A stretch of 5,414 nucleotides of DNA. Source: Candidatus Omnitrophota bacterium (GTDB lineage: Bacteria > Omnitrophota > Gorgyraeia > 2-01-FULL-45-10). The stretch is from contig JACROW010000128.1 in assembly GCA_016214245.1 (NCBI GenBank), forward strand, positions 1 through 5,414, written 5' to 3'. The translations under genes were made by a program, and so were the position numbers. Numbering within the stretch: position 1 is the stretch's first letter; every line of letters begins with the position of its first letter. This document shows positions 1 through 5,414 of this stretch, piece by piece. Below the pieces are notes generated by a model that saw nothing but the letters and a program-made list of their open reading frames with translations, was not told the DNA's origin and did no database searches.

Positions 1-136
1 GTGTCATTGTTCAACCCACAACCAGATCGCCGGGATACTGAGGAAAGTCGCCAAGAGCGGCGATGCGGTATTGATAAAAGGCTCCCGCGCCATGAGAATG
101 GAAGAAGTATTAAAAGCCTTAAGCCGTAAGCTATAG
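1..136 (+). CDS. murF: UDP-N-acetylmuramoyl-tripeptide--D-alanyl-D-alanine ligase, C-terminal end (partial)
   Basis: Only the last 44 codons are present (reading frame starts at base 2; stop TAG at 134-136). MurF is the cytoplasmic ATP-dependent ligase that adds D-Ala-D-Ala to UDP-MurNAc-tripeptide, the last soluble precursor step before MraY. The visible piece belongs to the C-terminal ligase domain. It contains GDAVLIKGSRAMRMEEVLKAL, with KGSR encoded at 77-88, which matches the conserved MurF ending (E. coli has KGSRSAAMEEVVRAL). It sits 11 bp upstream of mraY, the usual dcw neighbour, which supports the assignment. The 5' part lies outside the window, so neither intactness nor start can be judged. 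Identity is likely but rests on a short segment plus context. Confidence 0.88.
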   Translation, partial: CHCSTHNQIAGILRKVAKSGDAVLIKGSRAMRMEEVLKALSRKL

Positions 137-147
137 GCGGAGAAGCT

Positions 148-1236
148 ATGTTCTATTATCTGTTTTATCCATTGAAGGATATCTGGTTCGGCTTCAATGT
201 GTTCAGATACATAACCTTTCGTGCAGCGATGGCAAGCCTTACCGCATTTACTCTCTCGCTCATATTCGCACCCTTCGTTATATCATGGCTTAAAAACTTA
301 AGTTTTGGGCAGAATATAAGGCGGGAATACGTTGAGCCGCTTTATAATTTACATAAGCATAAAGAGGGAACGCCCACGATGGGAGGAATACTGATCGTCT
401 TTTCCATAGCCCTCTCAACTATTCTTTGGGCCGATATCCTGAATAAATATATATTGTTTACCTTATGCGCTTTTCTATGGCTTGCCCTGGTTGGTTTCAT
501 AGATGATTATATCAAGGTGGTGAAGAAGAGGAATTTGGGCCTTAGGCCCAACAGGAAGTTCGCATTACAGATGCTCTTAGGATTTACGATTGCCATTTTC
601 ATAATCTTTTATACGCCGATCGGGACGACGCTGACGATTCCATTTTTTAAACATTGCATATTGAATCTCGGCCCATTCTACGTCTTATTTGCAATCATTG
701 TATTAGTGGGTTCAAGCAACGCCGTCAATCTGACTGACGGGCTTGACGGACTGGCCACAGGTTGTACGATAATAGCCGCGCTCACATACTCGGTACTGAG
801 CTATATGGCGGGGCATTTTAAATTCAGCGGCTATCTGAACATATTCTATTTACAGGGCGCGGGGGAGCTCTCGATCTTCTGCGCTTCAATGGTTGGTGCT
901 GGGCTGGGGTTCCTGTGGTTCAATTCCTATCCTGCAAACGTATTTATGGGCGATACGGGCGCACTCGCCTTGGGCGGCGGAATCGGCGTTGTGGCCCTTT
1001 TTATAAAGAAAGAGCTTTTACTCTTTTTCGTAGGCGGCATATTCATCATCGAGGCAATCTCGGTGATGCTGCAGGTCCTGTGGTTCAAATTAACAAAGAA
1101 GAGATTATTTTTGATGTCACCGTTACATCACCATTTTCAGCTTCTGGGTTGGCCCGAGTCTAAGATAACCGTGAGGTTTTGGATCGTAGCAATAGTCCTT
1201 GCCCTTTTGAGTTTATCGACATTGAAGCTGCAATAA
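148..1236 (+). CDS. mraY: phospho-N-acetylmuramoyl-pentapeptide-transferase (lipid I synthase)
   Basis: This integral membrane enzyme transfers phospho-MurNAc-pentapeptide from UDP to undecaprenyl phosphate at the cytoplasmic face, making lipid I. The protein is 362 aa, the normal family length (about 320-360), with many hydrophobic segments consistent with the ten-helix fold. Family motifs occur in order: FNVFRYITFRA (16-26), HKHKEGTPTMGG (69-80), FIDDYIKV (117-124), NAVNLTDGLDGLA (191-203), NVFMGDTGALALGG (264-277) and PLHHHFQLLGWPE (325-337). Asp119, Asp120 and Asp269 match the known catalytic, Mg-binding aspartates, and His327-329 the conserved histidine motif. The ATG at 148 is preceded by GGAG at 139-142 with 5-nt spacing, and the N-terminus MFYYLFYPL aligns with typical MraY starts. 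It follows murF by 11 bp. It is followed by an unusual 152-bp repeat-rich spacer rather than directly by murD. The gene appears intact. Confidence 0.98.
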   Translation: MFYYLFYPLKDIWFGFNVFRYITFRAAMASLTAFTLSLIFAPFVISWLKNLSFGQNIRREYVEPLYNLHKHKEGTPTMGGILIVFSIALSTILWADILNKYILFTLCAFLWLALVGFIDDYIKVVKKRNLGLRPNRKFALQMLLGFTIAIFIIFYTPIGTTLTIPFFKHCILNLGPFYVLFAIIVLVGSSNAVNLTDGLDGLATGCTIIAALTYSVLSYMAGHFKFSGYLNIFYLQGAGELSIFCASMVGAGLGFLWFNSYPANVFMGDTGALALGGGIGVVALFIKKELLLFFVGGIFIIEAISVMLQVLWFKLTKKRLFLMSPLHHHFQLLGWPESKITVRFWIVAIVLALLSLSTLKLQ

Positions 1237-1265
1237 AATTTCCCTTCGCTTACGAGTGGGAAATT
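1237..1265 (+). repeat. inverted repeat / hairpin just after mraY stop
   Basis: AATTTCCC (1237-1244) is perfectly complementary to GGGAAATT (1258-1265). The 13-nt interior can form a further short TCG/CGA pairing (1246-1248 with 1253-1255) around a CTTA loop. The hairpin starts one base after the mraY TAA. It is not followed by a U-run, so it does not look like an intrinsic terminator. It could stabilise or process the mraY end of the message, or simply be part of the repeat element. Its right arm overlaps the left arm of the next inverted repeat, so the two cannot form fully at once. Confidence 0.55.
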
Positions 1266-1286
1266 CCGAATGAGCTCGGGGAATTT
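1261..1286 (+). repeat. second inverted repeat, overlapping and competing with the first
   Basis: AAATTCC (1261-1267) pairs with GGAATTT (1280-1286) around a 12-nt loop that contains the palindrome GAGCTC (1272-1277). The left arm shares bases 1261-1265 with the right arm of the preceding hairpin, giving two mutually exclusive folds. Arms of seven bases in AT-rich DNA are modest evidence alone. The close spacing of several such pairs is what makes the region notable. Confidence 0.45.
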
Positions 1287-1322
1287 CATATGCTTACAGA
1301 ACGCCATAGCATATGGAACTTC
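1281..1322 (+). repeat. third inverted repeat with CATATGC / GCATATG core
   Basis: CATATGC (1287-1293) and GCATATG (1309-1315) are a perfect 7-bp inverted repeat separated by 15 nt. The pairing extends outward imperfectly: GAATTT (1281-1286) against GAACTTC (1316-1322), with one G-U wobble and one bulged C, giving roughly 13 pairs. The same CATATG core recurs downstream in direct orientation, so this inverted copy looks like one repeat unit turned around. It begins within the right arm of the second hairpin. Confidence 0.5.
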
Positions 1323-1388
1323 TCTAAGTTAAGAGTCTGGCATATGCGAAGTTTCTCTAAGCGTAAAGTCGGGTATATGCGAAATTTT
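1310..1388 (+). repeat. diverged direct repeats with CATATG(CGAA) core upstream of murD
   Basis: Two adjacent units and a truncated third are visible. The unit at 1310-1340 (31 bp) and the unit at 1341-1373 (33 bp) share CATATG, a GAA block, then TTCTCTAAG, a short variable stretch, and AGTC followed by a G-rich end. A third copy begins TATATGCGAAATTTT at 1374 and breaks off at the murD start. The first unit is about 2 bp shorter near its start. In the murD frame the shared part reads as similar peptides (WNFSKLRVW, then RSFSKRKVG, then RNF), with no stop codon. The degree of divergence suggests an old duplication. Confidence 0.6.
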
Positions 1389-2735
1389 ATGGACTTGAAA
1401 AATAAGAAGGTTACAGTAGTGGGACTTGGGAATAGCGGACTTAACGCTGCTATTCTACTAGATGATATGGGTGCTGATGTTAGGGTTACTGATTCCAGAG
1501 ACAACACGGATATACGGAATAACGTGAATGTCTTAAAAGATATGGAGAACAAGATTGAAATTGGAGGCCACACAAGGGATTTTATAAAGGGTAGTGAGCT
1601 GGTTATCTTGAGCCCCGGCGTTGAAGATTCTTCGCCTGCTGTGAGATGGGCGACTGAGCTAAAGGTTCCAATGATAAGCGAATTGGAGCTCGGCTTTAGG
1701 TTTTGTAAAGGCAGGATAATCGCGATAACAGGGACCAATGGCAAGAGCACAGTCACAACGCTCATTGGAGAGGTTCTAAAAAAGGCCGGAATGGATACCG
1801 TCGTATGCGGCAATATCGGAAACTCTCTCTGCGGGGAGATACGGCGTATAAGCGGCAGGACCTTCATCGTCCTGGAGGCCAGCTCTTTTCAGCTTGAACG
1901 GACAGTAGAATTTAAACCGCATATTGCCGCGATCTTAAATATCGCAGATGACCATCTCGATAGATATAAAAATAAAGAGGATTATTTCAATGAAAAATTA
2001 AAGATATTCCGCAATCAAGATGAAGGGGATGTATTGATATTGAACTATGATGCTAAAAATTTAAGGCCCTTGAAGGATAAGGCGCGTTCCAGAACGCTGT
2101 TCTACAGTAAACATGATAAAGTCGCCGGCGCTTATGTGAGAGATGGTGAAATCATATGCTCACTCGACGGAGAGGGACATAGGCTCTGTTCTATAAATGA
2201 CATAAGGTATTTAAAAGGGGCGCATAACCTCGAGAATGTTTTAGTATCAAGCCTTGTCAGCGCTTTAGTAGGTGTAGATGCCAAATTCATAAGAGATACT
2301 ATAAGGAATTTTAAAGGACTGCCGCATCGGTTTGAGACAATCGGTATCTTGGGTGATATCGAATTCGTCGATGATTCGAAGGGCACGACGGTTGATTCTA
2401 CATATAGGGCGCTCGAATCCTGCGAGGTACCAGTGATATTGATAGCAGGCGGCAGGGATAAGAATAGTGATTACACTGTAATAAAAGATTTAATAAGGGA
2501 AAAAGTGAGGTTCCTTATACTGATAGGCGAGGCCAGGGAAAGGATAAAGAAGGCATTAGGAGACGCCGTAGACACATGCTATGCCGCTACCATGTCTGAG
2601 GCGGTGGAGATCTCCTGTCGGCTTGCGAAAGGCAGGACCCTGGTCCTTCTCTCGCCCATGTGTCCGAGCTTTGATATGTTCAAAGATGATATATTCGGCA
2701 AGCGCGATCTATGCTGCGGAGAAGATGGGGGATAA
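1389..2735 (+). CDS. murD: UDP-N-acetylmuramoylalanine--D-glutamate ligase, with aberrant C-terminal tail
   Basis: MurD is the cytoplasmic ATP-dependent ligase adding D-Glu to UDP-MurNAc-L-Ala. From the ATG at 1389 it is 448 aa, near the usual 430-460. Motifs in order: GLGNSG (12-17), SPGV (75-78), P-loop GTNGKST (115-121, Lys119), EASSFQLE (163-170), DDHLDRY (187-193), Lys203 at the carbamylated-lysine position, KGAHNLEN (276-283), GLPHRFE (310-316), DDSKGTT (328-334) and AGGRDKNSDY (353-362). The start was chosen because MDLKNKKVTVVGLGNSG is the usual N-terminus. No clear Shine-Dalgarno precedes it, and in-frame ATGs at 1290, 1344 and 1377 within the repeat spacer are alternatives. The family ending (E. 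coli FKNFEQRGNEFARLAKELG) stops matching after SFDMFKD (427-433). The last 15 or so residues, including a Cys-Cys pair, are ftsW sequence read in another frame. Domain 3 probably lacks its terminal helix, so activity is uncertain. Confidence 0.93.
   Translation: MDLKNKKVTVVGLGNSGLNAAILLDDMGADVRVTDSRDNTDIRNNVNVLKDMENKIEIGGHTRDFIKGSELVILSPGVEDSSPAVRWATELKVPMISELELGFRFCKGRIIAITGTNGKSTVTTLIGEVLKKAGMDTVVCGNIGNSLCGEIRRISGRTFIVLEASSFQLERTVEFKPHIAAILNIADDHLDRYKNKEDYFNEKLKIFRNQDEGDVLILNYDAKNLRPLKDKARSRTLFYSKHDKVAGAYVRDGEIICSLDGEGHRLCSINDIRYLKGAHNLENVLVSSLVSALVGVDAKFIRDTIRNFKGLPHRFETIGILGDIEFVDDSKGTTVDSTYRALESCEVPVILIAGGRDKNSDYTVIKDLIREKVRFLILIGEARERIKKALGDAVDTCYAATMSEAVEISCRLAKGRTLVLLSPMCPSFDMFKDDIFGKRDLCCGEDGG
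2680..2695 (+). other. apparent deletion junction joining murD 3' end to ftsW 5' end
   Basis: Up to about 2687 the sequence codes for conserved MurD (SPMCPSFDMFKD) in one frame. From 2686 it codes for conserved FtsW (MIYSASAIYAAEKMG) in the +1 frame. The MurD family normally continues some 16 residues past this point. FtsW normally begins with a cytoplasmic start plus a whole membrane helix before the MIYSAS motif. Both missing parts meet at the same position, beside a short direct repeat (GATGAT, 2685-2690) that could have served as microhomology. A single deletion explains both losses; whether it lies in the genome or in the assembly cannot be decided here. Confidence 0.65.
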
Positions 2736-3717
2736 TTTCTATTTTCTAAAGAGGCACCTGGTATATCTTGTGATAGGTTTAGCGATGATGTTTTATATAA
2801 TGGAAATGCGCATAGATACCTTAAAGAAGTGCTCAAAGCCGGTGGTTATAATCTCTATAATAATGCTCATACTGGTCCTTATACCGCATGTCGGCAGAGA
2901 GACTGCCGGCGCGAGGAGATGGTTCAGATTAGGATTCGTTAATTTCCAGCCCTCAGAATTTGCGAAGATAGCCGTTATTTTTTATACAGCCGATGTGATG
3001 TCCCGTAAACGGGGCATAGCAAAAAGTTTTTTATATGGGTACCTTCCGCCTATTATAGTATTGGGGCTCGTCGTAGGCCTTATCTTATTAGAACCGGACC
3101 TTGGAACGGCGATGGCGATTGCAGCAATAGCCTTCATATTGTTATTCGCATCTGGCGTAAGGATAACTCACATATTATATTCTATCTTGGCAAGCCTGCC
3201 TGTTCTCTATCTTCTTTTATTCAGCGTGCCATATAGGAGAAAGCGCATGCTCGTCTTTTTACACCCATGGGCTGATAAACGCGGGACAGGCTTTCAGATC
3301 ATTCAGTCTTTTGTGGCCCTTGGTTCAGGGGGGCTTCTCGGAGTTGGATTGGGCCAGTCTAAACAGAAACTGTTTTACCTGCCCGCATCGCACACAGATT
3401 TCATATTTTCCATAATAGGCGAGGAGCTGGGGTTTGCGGGGGCATCCGCGGTAGTCATTCTATTTATTCTCTTCGTATGGCAGGGGATGAAGGTTGTGTT
3501 CAAATCCGAAGGCAGATTCGAAAGGCTTTTGAGCCTTGGGATAGTGTCGCTTATAGCACTCGAGGCTATAATAAATATAGGAGTGACTGTCGGCGCCCTC
3601 CCGACGAAGGGCCTGCCGCTGCCATTCATAAGTTATGGCGGAAGCGCTCTCATATTCCATCTGGCGGCTATCGGATTACTTTTAAATGTCGCTAAAATCT
3701 GTGAGGTATATCGGTGA
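2686..3717 (+). CDS. ftsW: SEDS-family peptidoglycan glycosyltransferase FtsW, 5'-truncated (first membrane helix missing)
   Basis: FtsW polymerises lipid II into septal glycan with its partner class B PBP. From the ATG at 2686 the frame gives 343 aa, short of the usual 360-415. SEDS motifs are in order: MIYSAS (1-6), AGARRWFRLG (74-83), QPSEFAK (88-94), LEPDLGTA (135-142), KRGTGFQIIQS (198-208), LGVGLGQSKQKL (218-229), LPASHTDFIFSIIGEELG (232-249) and LPTKGLPLPFISYGGSAL (305-322). Asp238 in HTDFIF aligns with the essential Asp297 of E. coli FtsW. The protein starts where TM1 normally ends, so the usual start and TM1 are absent. Bases upstream in this frame only give an out-of-frame reading of murD, so an earlier ATG at 2581 is not credible. 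No clear ribosome site precedes 2686 or the next in-frame ATG at 2725. FtsW is favoured over RodA by position and motifs. The real 5' end is probably deleted. Confidence 0.9.
   Translation: MIYSASAIYAAEKMGDNFYFLKRHLVYLVIGLAMMFYIMEMRIDTLKKCSKPVVIISIIMLILVLIPHVGRETAGARRWFRLGFVNFQPSEFAKIAVIFYTADVMSRKRGIAKSFLYGYLPPIIVLGLVVGLILLEPDLGTAMAIAAIAFILLFASGVRITHILYSILASLPVLYLLLFSVPYRRKRMLVFLHPWADKRGTGFQIIQSFVALGSGGLLGVGLGQSKQKLFYLPASHTDFIFSIIGEELGFAGASAVVILFILFVWQGMKVVFKSEGRFERLLSLGIVSLIALEAIINIGVTVGALPTKGLPLPFISYGGSALIFHLAAIGLLLNVAKICEVYR
3703..3707 (+). promoter_or_regulatory. ribosome binding site that fixes the murG GTG start
   Basis: GAGGT lies inside the last codons of ftsW, 6 nt before the GTG at 3714. 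It is a strong match to the Shine-Dalgarno consensus and is well placed. It supports GTG as the murG start, together with the conserved N-terminus MRILIAAGGSGGH that follows. Confidence 0.75.
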
Positions 3718-4820
3718 GGATATTGATTGCCGCCGGCGGTTCGGGCGGCCATATATTTCCAGCCATCGCACTTGCCACGCGATTATCAGAAGGCGGGGGA
3801 GATGTCATGGATATCAAGTTTATCGGCAGCAATAAGGCCCTCGACAGAAGGATATTTGAAAAAGAGGGCGTCAAATTTTCGCTATTATCTATGAATAGAC
3901 TGCCTTACCGGATAACCTTCGGCCTCGTCATATTTTTTATAAAACTCGTCTTCGATATCCTAAAATCTTTTTTTATCGTTCTTTCATATAGACCCGATGT
4001 TGTGGTGGGGTTCGGAGGTTATGTAAGCGTGCCTGTCATATTCTCCTCTTATATATTAGGCCTACCGGTGGTAGTGCATGAGCAGAATGTTGTGCCAGGC
4101 AGGGCGAACAGGCTATTATTCAAGATGGCGGACATGATAGCGATAAGCTTTAAAGAAACTGTTAAATATATCGGCTCCGATAAAAGAAAGGTTTTATTTA
4201 CCGGAAACCCCATACGGCCTGTAGCGCTTAAAGATACCAAAGAAGAGGCAAGATTGAGGCTTGGCCTCGATAAGGCGAAGTTCACGATACTCGTTATAGG
4301 AGGAAGCCAGGGCGCGCACGCCCTAAATGAAACCTTCATAAAGGCTCTGCATGGAATTAATGAGAAGACAAAGGAGTTTTTGCAGGTAATACATATAACA
4401 GGAACCAAGGATTACGAATGGGCGCTAAAGAAGTATGAGGCCTTGGGCCTGGGATATCGCGTCCACTCCTTTATAGACAGGATAGAAGAGGCGTATAGCG
4501 CCTCGGATTTGATTGTGACAAGGTCCGGAGCATCAGCGATATTCGAGATAGCCTTTTTTGGAAGGCCGATGATATTGGTTCCGTATCCGTTCGCCATGAG
4601 CCATCAGCTTGAAAACGCCAGGGTCTTTTCTCAAAATGGTGCCGCGATCGAAATAGACGAAAGCGATCTATCGGCGGCATCTTTTAAAGATAATATATTA
4701 AATTTGGTAAATGATACGGCAAGGCTGAATAAGATGGCTGAATCTGCACATCGTCTGAGTGTAGCCGGGGCATCTCGTAATCTTAGAGAGCTGGTCTTGA
4801 ACTTGGCGGGAAAGAGATGA
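3714..4820 (+). CDS. murG: UDP-N-acetylglucosamine--undecaprenyl-pyrophosphoryl-MurNAc-pentapeptide GlcNAc transferase
   Basis: MurG is a peripheral GT-B (family GT28) enzyme on the inner face of the membrane. It adds GlcNAc from UDP-GlcNAc to lipid I to give lipid II, the substrate of FtsW. The 368-aa length is typical. The N-terminal domain has the first glycine loop GGSGGHIFPA (8-17), a hydrophobic patch around 68-90 that may contact the membrane, and the second glycine loop GFGGYVSVP (99-107), followed by HEQNVVPGRANR (122-133) and GNPIR (164-168). The C-terminal nucleotide-sugar domain has IGGSQGA (195-201), RSGASAIFEIAFFGRP (270-285) with Glu278 at the conserved UDP-binding position, and SHQLENA (296-302). 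Translation starts at GTG, overlapping the ftsW stop as GTGA (3714-3717), which implies translational coupling. The gene looks intact and ends 1 bp before murC. Confidence 0.97.
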   Translation: MRILIAAGGSGGHIFPAIALATRLSEGGGDVMDIKFIGSNKALDRRIFEKEGVKFSLLSMNRLPYRITFGLVIFFIKLVFDILKSFFIVLSYRPDVVVGFGGYVSVPVIFSSYILGLPVVVHEQNVVPGRANRLLFKMADMIAISFKETVKYIGSDKRKVLFTGNPIRPVALKDTKEEARLRLGLDKAKFTILVIGGSQGAHALNETFIKALHGINEKTKEFLQVIHITGTKDYEWALKKYEALGLGYRVHSFIDRIEEAYSASDLIVTRSGASAIFEIAFFGRPMILVPYPFAMSHQLENARVFSQNGAAIEIDESDLSAASFKDNILNLVNDTARLNKMAESAHRLSVAGASRNLRELVLNLAGKR

Positions 4821-4821
4821 G

Positions 4822-5414
4822 ATGTTATTAGACAAAAGAGGAGTCCACTTCATAGGCATTGGCGGGATAGGGATGAGCGGTATAGCTATTGTATTACTGG
4901 AGATGGGCTATCACGTATCCGGCTCAGACCTGGAATCGAATGATCTCACCGAAAAGATAAAGAGAATGGGGGGCGAGGTCTTTAAGGGCCATGCCCCTTT
5001 GAATATTCCGAAAGATGTCGAGCTCGTAGTCTACTCATCCTCTATCTCTAAAGATAATCCGGAACTCGTGATAGCCAAGAGTAGATCGATCACCGTCGTC
5101 CACAGGGCCGCACTCCTTGCAGAATTATTGAATAGAAAAAAGGGCATAGCCGTGACCGGGACGCACGGAAAGACCACCACTACATCTTTAATCTCAGTCA
5201 TGTTGGAAAATTGTAACCTTGATCCGACTGTGATAATAGGGGGCGAAGTGGATAGGTTCAGAGGAAATGCAAAGCTTGGCAGGGGAAAGTACGTCGTTGC
5301 AGAGGCCGATGAGAGCGACAGCTCATTTCTTCGCTTCAGACCTTCGTATTCAGTAATAACAAATATCGAGATGGAACATGTAGACCATTTTAAGACATTG
5401 AAAGCTGTCCGGAC
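4822..5414 (+). CDS. murC: UDP-N-acetylmuramate--L-alanine ligase, N-terminal part (runs off the window)
   Basis: MurC is the cytoplasmic ATP-dependent ligase that adds the first amino acid, L-Ala, to UDP-MurNAc, upstream of MurD in the pathway. About 197 codons are visible, open to the window edge; the family is usually near 450-490 aa, so roughly 40% is present. Motifs in order: Rossmann-type GIGGIGMSG (12-20), SSSIS (72-76), HRAALLAELL (94-103), P-loop GTHGKTTT (113-120, Lys117), AEADESDSSFL (160-170) and TNIEMEHVDHF (180-190). The THGKTTT and ADESD signatures separate MurC from MurD, MurE and MurF. The start at ATG 4822 gives MLLDKRGVHFIGIGGIG, a normal MurC N-terminus. AAAGAG at 4811-4816, inside the end of murG, is a weak ribosome site with 5-nt spacing. 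The 1-bp gap to murG suggests coupled translation. No lesion is seen in the visible part. Confidence 0.96.
   Translation, partial: MLLDKRGVHFIGIGGIGMSGIAIVLLEMGYHVSGSDLESNDLTEKIKRMGGEVFKGHAPLNIPKDVELVVYSSSISKDNPELVIAKSRSITVVHRAALLAELLNRKKGIAVTGTHGKTTTTSLISVMLENCNLDPTVIIGGEVDRFRGNAKLGRGKYVVAEADESDSSFLRFRPSYSVITNIEMEHVDHFKTLKAVR

Larger units (their letters stand above)
1233..1390. repeat. repeat-rich spacer between mraY and murD, bounded by a 10-bp inverted repeat (possible MITE/palindromic element)
   Basis: This is the only sizeable intergenic stretch in the window. Its edges carry a perfect 10-bp inverted repeat: ATAAAATTTC at 1233-1242 and GAAATTTTAT at 1381-1390. The left copy contains the mraY TAA (1234-1236) and the right copy ends in the first two bases of the likely murD ATG (1389-1391). 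Inside are three further overlapping inverted repeats and diverged direct repeats with a CATATG core. No target-site duplication is seen next to the edges (left flank ends CTGCA, right flank begins GGACT). No transposase is present, so if this is mobile it would be non-autonomous. The repeats are directly visible; calling it an inserted element is inference, and the AT-rich edge repeat could partly be chance. Confidence 0.6.

Noticed and set aside
915..1163. 82-codon open frame within mraY in another frame
   Set aside because: It is fully inside the conserved catalytic part of mraY, its product is low in recognisable features, and it has no independent support.
1237..1265. Intrinsic terminator after mraY
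   Set aside because: The hairpin is not followed by a run of T, and the next sequence is another inverted repeat. The downstream genes belong to the same operon.
1179..1388. murD starting at the ATG at 1179, inside mraY
   Set aside because: It would overlap the conserved end of mraY by 58 bp, the first part only mirrors mraY in another frame, and the conserved MurD N-terminus begins at 1389. A start inside the spacer (1290-1377) remains possible.
1286..1867. 193-codon open frame on the minus strand across the repeat spacer and the start of murD
   Set aside because: It lies mostly opposite the conserved MurD N-terminal and ATPase domains, has no recognisable motif or ribosome site, and looks like a chance antisense frame.
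2581..2685. ftsW starting at the ATG at 2581
   Set aside because: These 35 codons are the conserved MurD C-terminal region read out of frame. They give a basic, Cys/Pro-rich stretch with no membrane helix and no resemblance to an FtsW N-terminus.
2680..2740. A programmed frameshift making a MurD-FtsW fusion protein
   Set aside because: A +1 shift would join the frames, but no slippery site or stimulator is evident. Both proteins lack conserved ends here, which a frameshift would not explain; a deletion explains it better.
4049..4408. 119-codon minus-strand open frame opposite murG
   Set aside because: It is antisense to conserved MurG motifs and has no family features, so it is treated as a shadow.

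Overview
The window is one continuous stretch of a division and cell wall (dcw) cluster, all on the + strand, in the order murF (3' end), mraY, murD, ftsW, murG, murC (5' part). This is the murF-mraY-murD-ftsW-murG-murC order known from E. coli and many other bacteria. No gene is seen on the minus strand, and there is no RNA gene, CRISPR array or complete insertion sequence.

The genes cover consecutive steps of peptidoglycan synthesis. MurC and MurD add L-Ala and D-Glu to UDP-MurNAc, and MurF completes the UDP-MurNAc-pentapeptide. MraY loads it onto undecaprenyl phosphate (lipid I), MurG adds GlcNAc (lipid II), and FtsW polymerises lipid II at the septum. Three of the four gene boundaries other than mraY/murD are tight, which fits one polycistronic message: murF/mraY are 11 bp apart, ftsW/murG overlap by 4 bp, and murG/murC are 1 bp apart. 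No promoter or terminator could be supported.

Two places break this ordinary picture. (1) Between mraY and murD lies a 152-bp spacer of repeats: diverged direct repeats built on a CATATG core, several overlapping inverted repeats, and a perfect 10-bp inverted repeat at its outer edges. That outer repeat includes the mraY stop codon and touches the murD start codon. The spacer is open in the murD frame, so it resembles a small palindromic or MITE-like element. (2) At the murD/ftsW boundary both genes look damaged. MurD is recognisable up to its SFDMFKD motif and then runs out of frame into ftsW sequence. FtsW is recognisable only from MIYSAS onward, without a normal N-terminus or first membrane helix. 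The simplest reading is a deletion of perhaps 100-250 bp that removed the end of murD and the start of ftsW, either in the genome or as an assembly error.

The organism cannot be named from the sequence alone. Gene content and order point to a bacterium with a classical peptidoglycan wall. Frequent ATA (Ile) and AGG/AGA (Arg) codons at moderate GC suggest an uncultured lineage; Omnitrophota or a related phylum is a low-confidence guess. No entirely new gene system is visible. The repeat spacer and the murD-ftsW lesion are the parts worth following up.
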